This document shows positions 10,301-21,500 of a DNA stretch of 64,000 bases, one piece after another. Position numbers and translations under genes: made by a program. This DNA comes from Piromyces finnis (taxonomy: Eukaryota; Neocallimastigomycota; Neocallimastigomycetes; Neocallimastigales; Neocallimastigaceae), in NCBI GenBank assembly GCA_002104945.1, contig MCFH01000001.1:1515001-1579000 (forward strand). Reading direction: 5' to 3'. The first letter of the stretch is position 1. Each line of letters begins with the position of its first letter. The notes beneath the pieces are model-generated. The model had not been told where the DNA came from and ran no database searches. It saw only the letters and a program-made list of their open reading frames with translations.

Positions 10301-11919
10301 TTTTTGCAGATGATATAGTTATTTGTGCTCCAACAAGAGGATGCTTAAAAAAGATGCTTAGAAGAGTTAATGAATGGGCCTTGTATAATGAAATGGAATT
10401 TGGTATCCAGAAATGTTCAACGATGGTGATTCGTCCTGAATCAATAGAAAATCAGAACAAGAGAGATCCAACATTTTACTTAGCAGGACAACCCATTCCA
10501 ACTACTGATTGTTATACTTATCTTGGTGTTCCATTTGATAAGAATCTGTCCCTTAAACCAGTTATTAAAGCTCTTAATAACAAGGTTTTGAAAGGACTTT
10601 TCTCAGTCAGTAAATTCTTAAGAAATCCTAATATTCCTATTCCCTTCAAAAAGCTAGTACTTAACTCACAAGTGATTAGCAGAGTTTCATACTTTGCACC
10701 ATTACTTGGATCCAACAAAGCCAGGTCTAGGATTGCACAGAAGCATGTTAACAAAGGAATACGATGGGTTGCCGGAGTTCATAAAGCTGTATCGTTTATA
10801 TCTTTATACTCTATCTCAAAAGATTTGAATATTCCTCCATTGTCAGCCAAATGTGCATTAGCTCAGGTTAGATGTTTTAACAAATGGAAAAACTCAAATT
10901 GTATTATCTCACACCTTGTCAATTACATTCCTAAATTTAGAAAATACACGTGGTGCAAATCAAGTAGGACACTTGATAAAAAACTAAAGAAACATGGAGA
11001 TGTTAAAGCAGTTAAAAACTTTTATTGGAAAGATCTCAAAGGGAATTCAATCAAAGCGCAATATTATGATGATAATAAGTTTATTGATACTAAAGATTTT
11101 ATTAAATTATGTTATGAGTACCCAGAGTTTGCCTATGGCTTCTACTGGCTATTGAAAGCAAGAAGCGGATACAAGTTGGATGCTAGAGTTGCCAAAGCTG
11201 CCAAATTTGTTGATCCAGTTTGTCCTAACTACTGTCCATGTTGCAAGTGTGGAGATCAAAGTATTAAACATTGGTTATTAGATTGTCCAACATTTAGAGA
11301 TATCCGTATTAAACATTATGATTCCATAGTCCAGCTATTAAATTTTTTCAGTCAACGTAATTCCAATAGTCCTATCAATAATAATGAAATTGATAATATC
11401 AGTAGAGATAGTAATAATATTAATAGTAATAGTAACAATAGTAATAATAACAATAGTAATAGTAACAATAGTAATAATAACAATAGTAGTAATAGAAATA
11501 ATAATATTAGTAATGATAGCAATAGTGAAGATAATAATTCTAATTTAGATAGTAATTTAGTTAATGATAGTAATAGTTCTAATAATCCGGTGAATATTAA
11601 TGTGTATGATTATTCTAGTGTGTGCAGTAAAATATTTAAATTCCTTCTTGGGGGAAGAAGTTTTAACAATATTAATTACAATTCAAGGGAATGGAAAGAA
11701 CTTTGTAAGCGTCAGATTCAATCTGGTACTAACGAAGGAACACCATTCTTGACGGTAACCGCGGAACTTCTAACCAAAATCATGCCTTTTGCTATTGGCC
11801 AGCAATGGTCAATGTTCAAAAGGTTTGAAGCAACATCCAAGAGCGTCAATGCTGAAGAAACAGTAAGACAGGCCAGGAGGGCCAGCGCAACCAATGGAGA
11901 TCATAATTTTGTCCCATGA
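7393..11919 (+). CDS. LINE polyprotein: APE-type endonuclease and reverse transcriptase (copy 1, intact)
   Basis: A 1,508-residue protein that should nick target DNA and reverse-transcribe its own RNA at the nick. Order: basic N-terminal region (1-125); Q-rich repeats (QQS, DLQQ; about 130-175); S/N-rich linker to about 235. An APE-type endonuclease follows (about 240-460) with SWNTNGW, CFQETGNG, VGDFNMS and SDHKPLL carrying the expected Asn, Glu, Asp and His. Reverse transcriptase spans about 690-1060, with SGPDGIP, YRGISL, FLDLRKAYDS, GVRQGCPLSPILFN and catalytic FADD. A Cys/His motif (CPCC...H...C) lies near 1280-1297. An N/S-rich linker and a conserved C-terminal tail of about 95 residues end the protein. 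No RNase H or separate ORF1 was seen. The start is the first ATG of a conserved frame. The clade is uncertain (L1/Tad-like by layout). Confidence 0.95.
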   Translation: MSVLYIKDKNYIRRGTRSYGIPLDDIRSFFIRGIRSWSVNMLWEKLEVILEDKFNSVISVKYFQTFNDHFFLVKVHGSSKDCIKILHMLKKKLSVTSISFSARSRRNHKYTFSTLKRKILVSNKHQHSIQQSFQQSVQQSVQQSHQQSDLQRDLQQDLQQVSHHENIPDLQQTQFQSQHSTINSNSSINSDNSSIVDSSSVSQPSSNSSTYSSDASSINNDDFNNNNNSNDSSSSNKPDNFSFCLSWNTNGWNHEKRDSISYFTAIFKPLFLCFQETGNGSGSNTDYPCRVTLRNYRHFFKKADESVPGMRGLYLGFHNSCQASLENFSGKYIISIYTFSLWNRFKCSIGNVYMPHSHHNIYVDHAKLEVRLWLQTHSSHPSILVGDFNMSKVKLSNWLSTNGLGDWEILPLRGSTISWTRGEQSSDIDHALINSKMKDLIHSGSFINNFYPVSDHKPLLINGKIIPMEDFSNDFNVPKKILKWNRLKCIEEKESILSHNKFQILSAKFNDPNVSTDDLSKEFTSTAFSIADELSITSANNVIKSSFHISQQIFNLQKIKMKLYKRFKKERIYDIDEFIKRIKIYRKLIDYIHKRCNEFRKQEYLHWIKTGCEYMKSHNPKKAWKWIKKTAKIGKDSFFIAQPIKNKNGELVVATEEQLDVWHDHFENLASDPSGVSLDLEHWYEEPTNKRFSLPMLDEWDINQDISIDEVKSAILSTPNYKASGPDGIPIEFYKALIPSSNDSNNATDNNSSGNTTSDNDSYGLNFILKLYNRIWDGDFPNSWNESSIVSIPKKGDLTDCDNYRGISLINNGIKLISKIVTTRISEYGLKNNFIRPEQFGFRKKEESISLFISIQEICRRRQLDNKETYLAFLDLRKAYDSVPIGNILHKLDCLGIRGKSLQFIKNLYLTSKANVKLDGQFSKSFDVKKGVRQGCPLSPILFNLFINDIFKECEDLGVSLGDTRCCGGLFADDIVICAPTRGCLKKMLRRVNEWALYNEMEFGIQKCSTMVIRPESIENQNKRDPTFYLAGQPIPTTDCYTYLGVPFDKNLSLKPVIKALNNKVLKGLFSVSKFLRNPNIPIPFKKLVLNSQVISRVSYFAPLLGSNKARSRIAQKHVNKGIRWVAGVHKAVSFISLYSISKDLNIPPLSAKCALAQVRCFNKWKNSNCIISHLVNYIPKFRKYTWCKSSRTLDKKLKKHGDVKAVKNFYWKDLKGNSIKAQYYDDNKFIDTKDFIKLCYEYPEFAYGFYWLLKARSGYKLDARVAKAAKFVDPVCPNYCPCCKCGDQSIKHWLLDCPTFRDIRIKHYDSIVQLLNFFSQRNSNSPINNNEIDNISRDSNNINSNSNNSNNNNSNSNNSNNNNSSNRNNNISNDSNSEDNNSNLDSNLVNDSNSSNNPVNINVYDYSSVCSKIFKFLLGGRSFNNINYNSREWKELCKRQIQSGTNEGTPFLTVTAELLTKIMPFAIGQQWSMFKRFEATSKSVNAEETVRQARRASATNGDHNFVP

Positions 11920-12155
11920 TAAAATTTTGATCTTTGGCTCGGTGTCCCATTGGAAGTCAAATACAATTATTATACTTTAGTATGATAGTGGCTTTCTTAC
12001 TTTAATTAAAATTACTAGAATACATTATACCCAATTTTTATTCATTTGTGTTTATTTAAACATATTTTTTTTTATTTTTATTTTATTTTAATTTTTATAT
12101 TACATGTATTATAATTTTAATTAAATTAATAATAAAGTTTAAAATATTTGATGCC

Positions 12156-12190
<35 letters not shown>

Positions 12191-12193
<3 letters not shown>

Positions 12194-12202
12194 ACTCATG
12201 CT
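12191..12202 (+). repeat. Target-site duplication of copy 1, right
   Basis: Exact match to 6489-6500, directly after the copy 1 poly-A tail; the interrupted monomer of copy 2 continues from here. Confidence 0.92.
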
Positions 12203-12904
12203 CATGGTACTGAGAGAGTAGAAAGAATTAAATCCAAGCATTGCGCAATGGATGCTTGGTTAGTCTTCAAGGGAAAATTATTAGGACTAAGCTCATGGTA
12301 CTGAGCGATTAAAAAACATTTTATTCATCAAATTTAAGTATTTGATGAATAAGTGAATGTTTGATTTTTCAGGTAAGTTTGTATAGTATTTAATTAGAAG
12401 AGTAATACATTTTGTTGCTGTATTTTTTCTTTTATTCATGTATTCATGTAGTACTACTCTTCTCTTGTAAGAATCCAATGTAGTCAACTTTAGCATTTGC
12501 ATTGTATTTTTATATTCATGTAGCTATTGTTGTATTGTTTCTTGTAAGAGACTGATTCACTCTACATCATGTAAAAATACTATTCACAAGCTTTCTGGTG
12601 TCGACATTCTTGATTCAAATTTTTTACCAATTTAAATATTTAATGAAAAGTAAAGTCAAACAAGTTTAGTGTCAAAAAGCGAATCGAATTTACTAACAAC
12701 AAACCAAAACTAGAATTTTTAAAGAAAATTTACAACTAGAATTCAAAAAAAAGAAACTTTAAACAAAGCATCGTAACAATTTTTGTACTATCCAGTACTT
12801 TTAAGAAGAGAGAGAGAGACAGATTTTTTTCCATATACGTTATATTTGTAATTTTTATTAGTATTTATTTTATATTCAATATTTTTTAATTAGAATTTAT
12901 TATC

Positions 12905-15900
12905 ATGTCAGTCCTTTATATTAAAGATAAGAATTATATCAGACGTGGTACCCGGTCTTATGGTATCCCCTTAGATGATATTCGCTCCTTCTTTATCCGT
13001 GGTATTCGATCATGGTCAGTAAATATGCTATGGGAAAAACTCGAGGTTATTCTAGAAGATAAATTTAATTCAGTTATTAGTGTTAAATATTTTCAGACTT
13101 TCAATGATCACTTTTTCTTAGTCAAGGTTCATGGTTCATCAAAAGATTGTATTAAAATCTTACACATGTTAAAGAAGAAACTTTCAGTTACCTCAATTTC
13201 CTTTTCAGCTCGTAGTAGAAGGAATCACAAATACACTTTTTCCACTCTCAAACGTAAAATTTTAGTTTCTAATAAACATCAACATTCTATTCAACAATCA
13301 TTTCAACAATCAGTTCAACAATCAGTTCAACAATCTCATCAACAATCCGATCTTCAACAAGATCTTCAACAGGATCTTCAACAAGTTTCCCATCATGAAA
13401 ATATTCCAGATCTACAGCAAACACAATTTCAATCTCAACATTCAACAATTAATTCTAATAGTTCTATCAACTCTGATAACAGTTCAATAGTTGATAGTTC
13501 TTCAGTTTCACAGCCATCTAGTAATAGTTCTACTTATTCCTCTGATGCATCATCCATTAATAACGATGACTTTAATAATAATAATAATAGCAACGATTCT
13601 TCCTCATCCAACAAGCCTGATAACTTTTCTTTTTGTCTTAGTTGGAACACCAATGGGTGGAATCACGAAAAGAGAGATAGTATTAGCTATTTCACAGCTA
13701 TTTTCAAACCATTATTCTTATGTTTCCAAGAAACTGGTAATGGTTCTGGATCGAATACAATTATCCTTGTCGTGTTACTTTGCGAAACTATAGACACTTT
13801 TTCAAGAAAGCTGACGAATCAGTTCCGGGAATGAGAGGTTTATATTTAGGTTTTCACAATTCATGTCAAGCCTCACTTGAAAACTTCTCTGGAAAGTATA
13901 TTATTTCTATTTATACTTTTAGTCTCTGGAATAGATTCAAATGCTCGATTGGAAATGTTTATATGCCTCATAGTCATCACAACATCTATGTTGATCATGC
14001 AAAGTTAGAAGTTCGCTTGTGGTTACAAACTCATTCATCCCATCCATCGATTCTTGTTGGTGATTTTAATATGTCTAAAGTAAAATTATCCAACTGGTTA
14101 TCAACTAATGGATTAGGAGATTGGGAAATTCTTCCGCTTAGAGGGTCTACTATCTCTTGGACTCGAGGTGATCAATCTTCCGACATTGACCATGCTCTTA
14201 TCAATTCGAAGATGAAAGATCTTATTCACTCAGGATCATTTATAAATAATTTTTATCCTGTATCAGACCATAAGCCACTTCTTATTAATGGTAAAATTAT
14301 TCCTATGGAAGATTTTTCTAATGACTTTAATGTTCCTAAGAAAATTCTGAAATGGAATAGATTAAAATGTATTGAGGAAAAGGAATCTATTCTCAGTCAT
14401 AATAAATTCCAAATACTTTCAGCAAAATTCAACGATCCTAATGTTTCTACAGATGAACTTTCCAAAGAGTTTACTTCAACTGCTTTTTCAATTGCAGACG
14501 AGCTCAGTATTACCTCAGCAAATAATGTTATAAAGTCTTCATTTCATATTTCACAACAAATTTTTAATCTCCAAAAAATCAAAATGAAGTTGTATAAGAG
14601 ATTTAAAAAAGAAAGAATTTATGATATAGATGAATTTATTAAAAGAATTAAAATCTACCGTAAGCTCATTGATTACATCCACAAAAGATGTAATGAATTT
14701 AGGAAACAAGAATATCTTCATTGGATTAAAACAGGATGTGAGTATATGAAGAGTCATAATCCTAAGAAGGCCTGGAAATGGATCAAGAAAACTGCAAAAA
14801 TTGGAAAAGATTCTTTCTTTATTGCTCAACCAATTAAAAACAAAAATGGAGAATTAGTTGTTGCTACGGAAGAACAACTAGATGTGTGGCATGATCATTT
14901 CGAAAAGCTTGCATCAGATCCAAGTGGTGTAAGTCTTGATTTGGAGCATTGGTATGAAGAACCAACGAATAAACGTTTTTCACTCCCTATGCTTGATGAA
15001 TGGGATATCAACCAAGATATTAGTATTGATGAAGTCAAGTCAGCTATCCTCTCTACTCCGAATTATAAAGCATCAGGTCCGGATGGTATTCCAATTGAAT
15101 TTTACAAAGCATTAATTCCATCAAGTAATGATTCTAATAATGCTACAGATAATAATTCTTCCGGTAATACCACTTCAGATAATGATGCTTATGGTTTAAA
15201 TTTTATTCTTAAATTATTCAACCGTATTTGGGATGGAGATTCCCCAACTCATGGAATGAATCCAGTATTGTTTCTATTCCTAAGAAGGGAGATTTGACAG
15301 ATTGTGATAACTATCGAGGTATATCACTTATCAATAATGGTATTAAGTTGATTTCCAAAATTGTCACCACTAGAATCTCAGAATATGGTCTAAAGAATAA
15401 TTTCATTAGACCTGAACAATTTGGTTTTCGAAAAAAGGAAGAAAGTATCAGTCTTTTCATTTCAATCCAAGAAATATGCCGTAGACGTCAATTAGATAAT
15501 AAAGAGACATATTTGGCCTTTTTAGATCTCAGGAAAGCATACGATTCAGTCCCAATCGGTAATATTCTCCATAAATTAGATTGTTTAGGAATCCGAGGTA
15601 AGAGTTTACAATTATCAAAAATTTATATTTAACATCTAAGGCTAATGTCAAATTAGATGGACAATTCTCGAAATCTTTTGATGTGAAGAAAGGAGTCCGT
15701 CAAGGTGCCCTCTTTCTCCTATTCTCTTTAATCTCTTTATTAATGATATATTTAAAGAGTGTGAAGATCTCGGAGTCAGTTTAGGTGACACTCGATGCTG
15801 TGGTGGACTTTTTGCAGATGATATAGTTATTTGTGCTCCAACAAGAGGATGCTTAAAAAAGATGCTTAGAAGAGTTAATGAATGGGCCTTGTATAATGAA

Positions 15901-17423
15901 ATGGAATTTGGTATCCAGAAATGTTCAACGATGGTGATTCGTCCTGAATCAATAGAAAATCAGAACAAGAGAGATCCAACATTTTACTTAGCAGGACAAC
16001 CCATTCCAACTACTGATTGTTATACTTATCTTGGTGTTCCATTTGATAAGAATCTGTCCCTTAAACCAGTAATTAAAGCTCTTAATAACAAGGTTTTGAA
16101 AGGGCTTTTCTCAGTCAGTAAATTCTTAAGAAATCCTAATATTCCTATTCCTTTCAAAAACTAGTACTTAACTCACAAGTGATTAGCAGAGTTTCATACT
16201 TTGCACCATTACTTGGATCCAACAAAGCTAGGTCTAGGATTGCTCAGAAGCATGTTAACAAAGGAATACGATGGGTTGCCGGAGTTCATAAAGCTGTATC
16301 GTTTATATCTTTATACTCTATCTCAAAAGATTTGAATATTCCTCCATTGTCAGCCAAATGTGCGTTAGCTCAGGTTAGATGTTTTAACAAATGGAAAAAC
16401 TCAAATTGTATTATCTCACACCTTGTCAATTACATTCCTAAATTTAGAAAATACACGTGGTGCAAATCAAGTAGGACACTTGATAAAAAACTAAAGAAAC
16501 ATGGAGATGTTAAAGCAGTTAAAAACTTTTATTGGAAAGATCTCAAAGGGAATTCAATCAAAGCGCAATATTATGATGATAATAAATTTATTGAAACTAA
16601 AGATTTTATTAAATTATGTTATGAGTACCCAGAGTTTGCCTATGGCTTCTACTGGCTATTGAAAGCAAGAAGCGGATACAAGTTGGATGCTAGAGTTGCC
16701 AAAGCTGCCAAATTTGTTGATCCAGTTTGTCCTAACTACTGTCCATGTTGCAAGTGTGGAGATCAAAGTATTAAACATTGGTTATTAGATTGTCCAACAT
16801 TTAGAGATATCCGTATTAAACATTATGATTCATAGTCCAGCTATTAAATTTTTTCAGTCAACGTAATTCCAATAGTCCTATCAATAATAATGAAATTGAT
16901 AATATCAGTAGAGATAGTAATAAATTAATAGTAATAGTAACAATAGTATAATAACAATAGTAATAGTAACAATAGTAATAATAACAATAGTAGTAATAGA
17001 AATAATAATATTAGTAATGATAGCAATAGTGAAGATAATAATTCTAATTTAGATAGTAATTTAGTTAATGATAGTAATAGTTCTAATAATCCGGTGAATA
17101 TTAATGTGTATGATTATTCTAGTGTGTGCAGTAAAATATTTAAATTCCTTCTTGGGGGAAGAAGTTTTAACAATATTAATTACAATTCAAGGGAATGGAA
17201 AGAACTTTGTAAGCGTCAGATTCAATCTGGTACTAATGAAGGAACACCATTCTTGACGGTAACCGCGGAACTTCTAACCAAAATCATGCCTTTTGCTATT
17301 GGCCAGCAATGGTCAATGTTCAAAAGGTTTGAAGCAACATCCAAGAGCGTCAATGCTGAAGAAACAGTAAGACAGGCCAGGAGGGCCAGCGCAACCAATG
17401 GAGATCATAATTTTGTCCCATGA
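12905..17423 (+). pseudogene. LINE polyprotein of copy 2, frameshifted
   Basis: The reading frame is collinear with copy 1 but broken by single-base deletions. They lie near 13760 (endonuclease), 15240, 15613 and 15705 (reverse transcriptase), 16160, and 16831 (just after the zinc motif), with more in the N/S-rich linker near 16922 and 16947. Open pieces are 12905-13834, 13780-15297, 15228-15632, 15862-16164, 16179-16835 and 17094-17423. Otherwise it is almost identical to copy 1. Every break I found is a loss of one base, with few substitutions. That pattern fits either very recent inactivation or uncorrected long-read assembly errors, so its dead status is not certain. Confidence 0.88.
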
Positions 17424-17655
17424 TAAAATTTTGATCTTTGGCTCGGTGTCCCATTGGAAGTCAAATACAATTATTATACTTTAGTATGATAGTGGCTTTC
17501 TTACTTTAATTAAAATTACTAGAATACATTATACCCATTTTTATTCATTTGTGTTTATTTAAACATATTTTTTTTATTTTTATTTTATTTTAATTTTTAT
17601 TACATGTATTATAATTTTAATTAAATTAATAATAAAGTTTAAAATATTTGATGCC

Positions 17656-17696
<41 letters not shown>

Positions 17697-17699
<3 letters not shown>

Positions 17700-17708
17700 A
17701 TGCTCATT
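17697..17708 (+). repeat. Target-site duplication of copy 2, right
   Basis: Exact match to 6300-6311, directly after the copy 2 poly-A tail, with the first monomer of copy 3 resuming from it. Confidence 0.9.
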
Positions 17709-18525
17709 ATGAAGAGTAAAAGAATTAAATCCAAGTATTGCGCAATGGATGCTTGGTGCCCTCTTAGGAATGTGCCTTCATTTATTTAATAAATGTAATT
17801 TCTCAAGGGGGTCTACTCATGCTCATGGTACTGAGAGAGTAGAAAGAATTAAATCCAAGCATTGCGCAATGGATGCTTGGTTAGTCTTCAAGGGAAAATT
17901 ATTAGGACTAAGCTCATGGTACTGAGCGATTAAAAAACATTTTATTCATCAAATTTAAGTATTTGATGAATAAGTGAATGTTTGATTTTTCAGGTAAGTT
18001 TGTATAGTATTTAATTAGAAGAGTAATACATTTTGTTGCTGTATTTTTTCTTTTATTCATGTATTCATGTAGTACTACTCTTCTCTTGTAAGAATCCAAT
18101 GTAGTCAACTTTAGCATTTGCATTGTACTTTTATATTCATGTAGCTATTGTTGTATTGTTTCTTGTAAGAGACTGATTCACTCTACATCATGTAAAAATA
18201 CTATTCACAAGCTTTCTGGTGTCGACATTCTTGATTCAAATTTTTTACCAATTTAAATATTTAATGAAAAGTAAAGTCAAACAATTTTAGTGTCAAAAAG
18301 CGAATCGAATTTACTAACAACAAACCAAAACTAGAATTTTTAAAGAAAATTTACAACTAGAATTCAAAAAAAAAGAAACTTTAAACAAAGCATCGTAACA
18401 ATTTTTGTACTATCCAGTACTTTTAAGAAGAGAGAGAGAGACAGATTTTTTCCATATACGTTATATTTGTAATTTTTATTAGTATTTATTTTATATTCAA
18501 TATTTTTTAATTAGAATTTATTATC

Positions 18526-21500
18526 ATGTCAGTCCTTTATATTAAAGATAAGAATTATATCAGACGTGGTACCCGGTCTTATGGTATCCCCTTAGATGAT
18601 ATTCGCTCCTTCTTTATCCGTGGTATTCGATCATGGTCAGTAAATATGCTATGGGAAAAACTCGAGGTTATTCTAGAAGATAAATTTAATTCAGTTATTA
18701 GTGTTAAATATTTTCAGACTTTCAATGATCACTTTTTCTTAGTCAAGGTTCATGGTTCATCAAAAGATTGTATTAAAATCTTACACATGTTAAAGAAGAA
18801 ACTTTCAGTTACCTCAATTTCCTTTTCAGCTCGTAGTAGAAGGAATCACAAATACACTTTTTCCACTCTCAAACGTAAAATTTTAGTTTCTAATAAACAT
18901 CAACATTCTATTCAACAATCATTTCAACAATCAGTTCAACAATCTCATCAACAATCCGATCTTCAACAAGATCTTCAACAAGATCTTCAACAAGTTTCCC
19001 ATCATGAAAATATTCCAGATCTACAGCAAACACAATTTCAATCTCAACATTCAACAATTAATTCTAATAGCTCTATCAACTCTGCTAACAGTTCAATAGT
19101 TGATAGTTCTTCAGTTTCACAGCCATCTAGTAATAGTTCTACTTATTCCTCTGATGCATCATCCATTAATAATGATGACCTTGATAATAATAATAAAGCA
19201 ACGATTCTTCCTCATCCATCAAGCCTGATAACTTTTCTTTTTGTCTTAGTTGGAACACTAATGGGTGGAATCATGAAAAGAGAGATAGTATTAGCTATTT
19301 CACAGCTATTTTCAAACCATTATTTTTATGTTTCCAAGAAACTGGTAATGGTTCTGGATCGAATACAGATTATCCTTGTCGTGTTACTTTGCGAAACTAT
19401 AGACACTTTTTCAAGAAAGCTGAGAATCAGTTCCGGAATGAGAGGTTTATATTTAGGTTTTCACAATTCGTGTCAAGCCTCACTTGAAAACTTCTCTGGA
19501 AAGTATATTATTTCTATTTATACTTTTAGTCTCTGGAATAGATTCAAATGCTCGATTGGAAATGTTTATATGCCTCATAGTCATCACAACATCTATGTTG
19601 ATCATGCAAAGTTAGAAGTTCGCTTGTGGTTACAAACTCATTCATCCCATCCATCGATTCTTGTTGGTGATTTTAATATGTCTAAAGTAAAATTATCCAA
19701 CTGGTTATCAACTAATGGATTAGGAGATTGGGAAATTCTTCCGCTTAGAGGGTCTACTATCTCTTGGACTCGAGGTGATCAATCTTCCGACATTGACCAT
19801 GCTCTTATCAATTCGAAGATGAAAGATCTTATTCACTCAGGATCATTTATAAATAATTTTTATCCTGTATCAGACCATAAGCCACTTCTTATTAATGGTA
19901 AAATTATTCCTATGGAAGATTTTTCTAATGACTTTAATGTTCCTAAGAAAATTCTGAAATGGAATAGATTAAAATGTATTGAGGAAAAGGAATCTATTCT
20001 CAGTCATAATAAATTCCAAATACTTTCAGCAAAATTCAACGATCCTAATGTTTCAACAGATGAACTTTCCAAAGAGTTTACTTCAACTGCTTTTTCAATT
20101 GCAGACGAGCTCAGTATTACTTCAGCAAATAATGTTATAAAGTCTTCATTTCATATTTCACAACAAATTTTTAATCTTCAAAAAATCAAAATGAAGTTGT
20201 ATAAGAGATTTAAAAAAGAAAGAATTTATGATATAGATGAATTTATTAAAAGAATTAAAATCTACCGTAAGCTCATTGATTACATCCACAAAAGATGTAA
20301 TGAATTTAGGAAACAAGAATATCTTCATTGGATTAAAACAGGATGTGAGTATATGAAGAGTCATAATCCTAAGAAGGCCTGGAAATGGATCAAGAAAACT
20401 GCAAAAATTGGAAAAGATTCTTTCTTTATTGCTCAACCAATTAAAAATAAAAATGGAGAATTAGTTGTTGCTACGGAAGAACAACTAGAAGTGTGGCATG
20501 ATCATTTCGAAAATCTTGCATCAGACCCAAGTGGTGTAAGTCTTGATTTGGAGCATTGGTATGAAGAACCAATGAATAAACGTTTTTCACTTCCTATGCT
20601 TGATGAGTGGGATATCAACCAAGATATTAGTATTGATGAAGTCAAGTCAGCTATCCTCTCTACTCCAAATTATAAAGCATCAGGTCCAGATGGTATTCCA
20701 ATTGAATTTTACAAAGCATTAATTCCATCAAGTAATGATTCTAATAATGCTACAGGTAATAATTCTTCTGGTAATACTACTTCAGATAATGACGCTCATG
20801 GTTTAAATTTTATTCTTAAATTATTTAACCGTATTTGGGATGGAGATTTCCCCAACTCATGGAATGAATCCAGTATTGTTTCTATTCCTAAGAAGGGAGA
20901 TTTGACAGATTGTGATAACTATCGAGGTATATCACTTATCAATAATGGTATTAAGTTGATCTCCAAAATTGTCACCACTAGAATCTCAGAATATGGTCTA
21001 AAGAATAATTTCATTAGACCTGAACAATTTGGTTTTCGAAAAAAGGAAGAAAGTATCAGTCTTTTCATTTCAATCCAAGAAATATGCCGTAGACGTCAAT
21101 TAGATAATAAAGAGACATATTTGGCCTTTTTAGATCTCAGGAAAGCATACGATTCAGTCCCAATCGGTAATATTCTCCATAAATTAGATTGTTTAGGAAT
21201 CCGAGGTAAGAGTTTACAATTTATCAAAAATTTATATTTAACATCTAAGGCTAATGTCAAATTAGATGGACAATTCTCGAAATCTTTTGATGTGAAGAAA
21301 GGAGTCCGTCAAGGTTGCCCTCTTTCTCCTATTCTCTTTAATCTCTTTATTAATGATATATTTAAAGAGTGTGAAGATCTCGGAGTTAGTTTAGGTGACA
21401 CTCGATGCTGTGGTGGACTTTTTGCAGATGATATAGTTATTTGTGCTCCAACAAGAGGATGCTTAAAAAAGATGCTTAGAAGAGTTAATGAATGGGCCTT

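Larger units (their letters stand above)
6501..12190 (+). mobile_element. Full-length LINE, copy 1
   Basis: Complete non-LTR retrotransposon of 5,690 bp. It has two leader monomers (6501-6748), a unique structured leader (6749-7392), one long ORF (7393-11919), a 3' UTR of about 240 bp with an AATAAAG signal, and a tail of 32 A residues (12159-12190). Exact 12-bp duplications flank it. All parts look intact, so this is the youngest and best candidate for an active copy: it is inserted in copy 2, which is inserted in copy 3. Confidence 0.93.
12191..17696 (+). mobile_element. LINE copy 2, main body
   Basis: This continues copy 2 after the copy 1 insertion: the rest of monomer 2, leader, broken ORF (12905-17423), 3' UTR and a poly-A tail of about 38 A residues (17659-17696). 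Bases 12191-12202 are the right-hand duplication of copy 1. The whole copy is flanked by CTCATGCTCATT (6300 and 17697). It inserted in the first monomer of copy 3 before copy 1 arrived. Confidence 0.9.
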
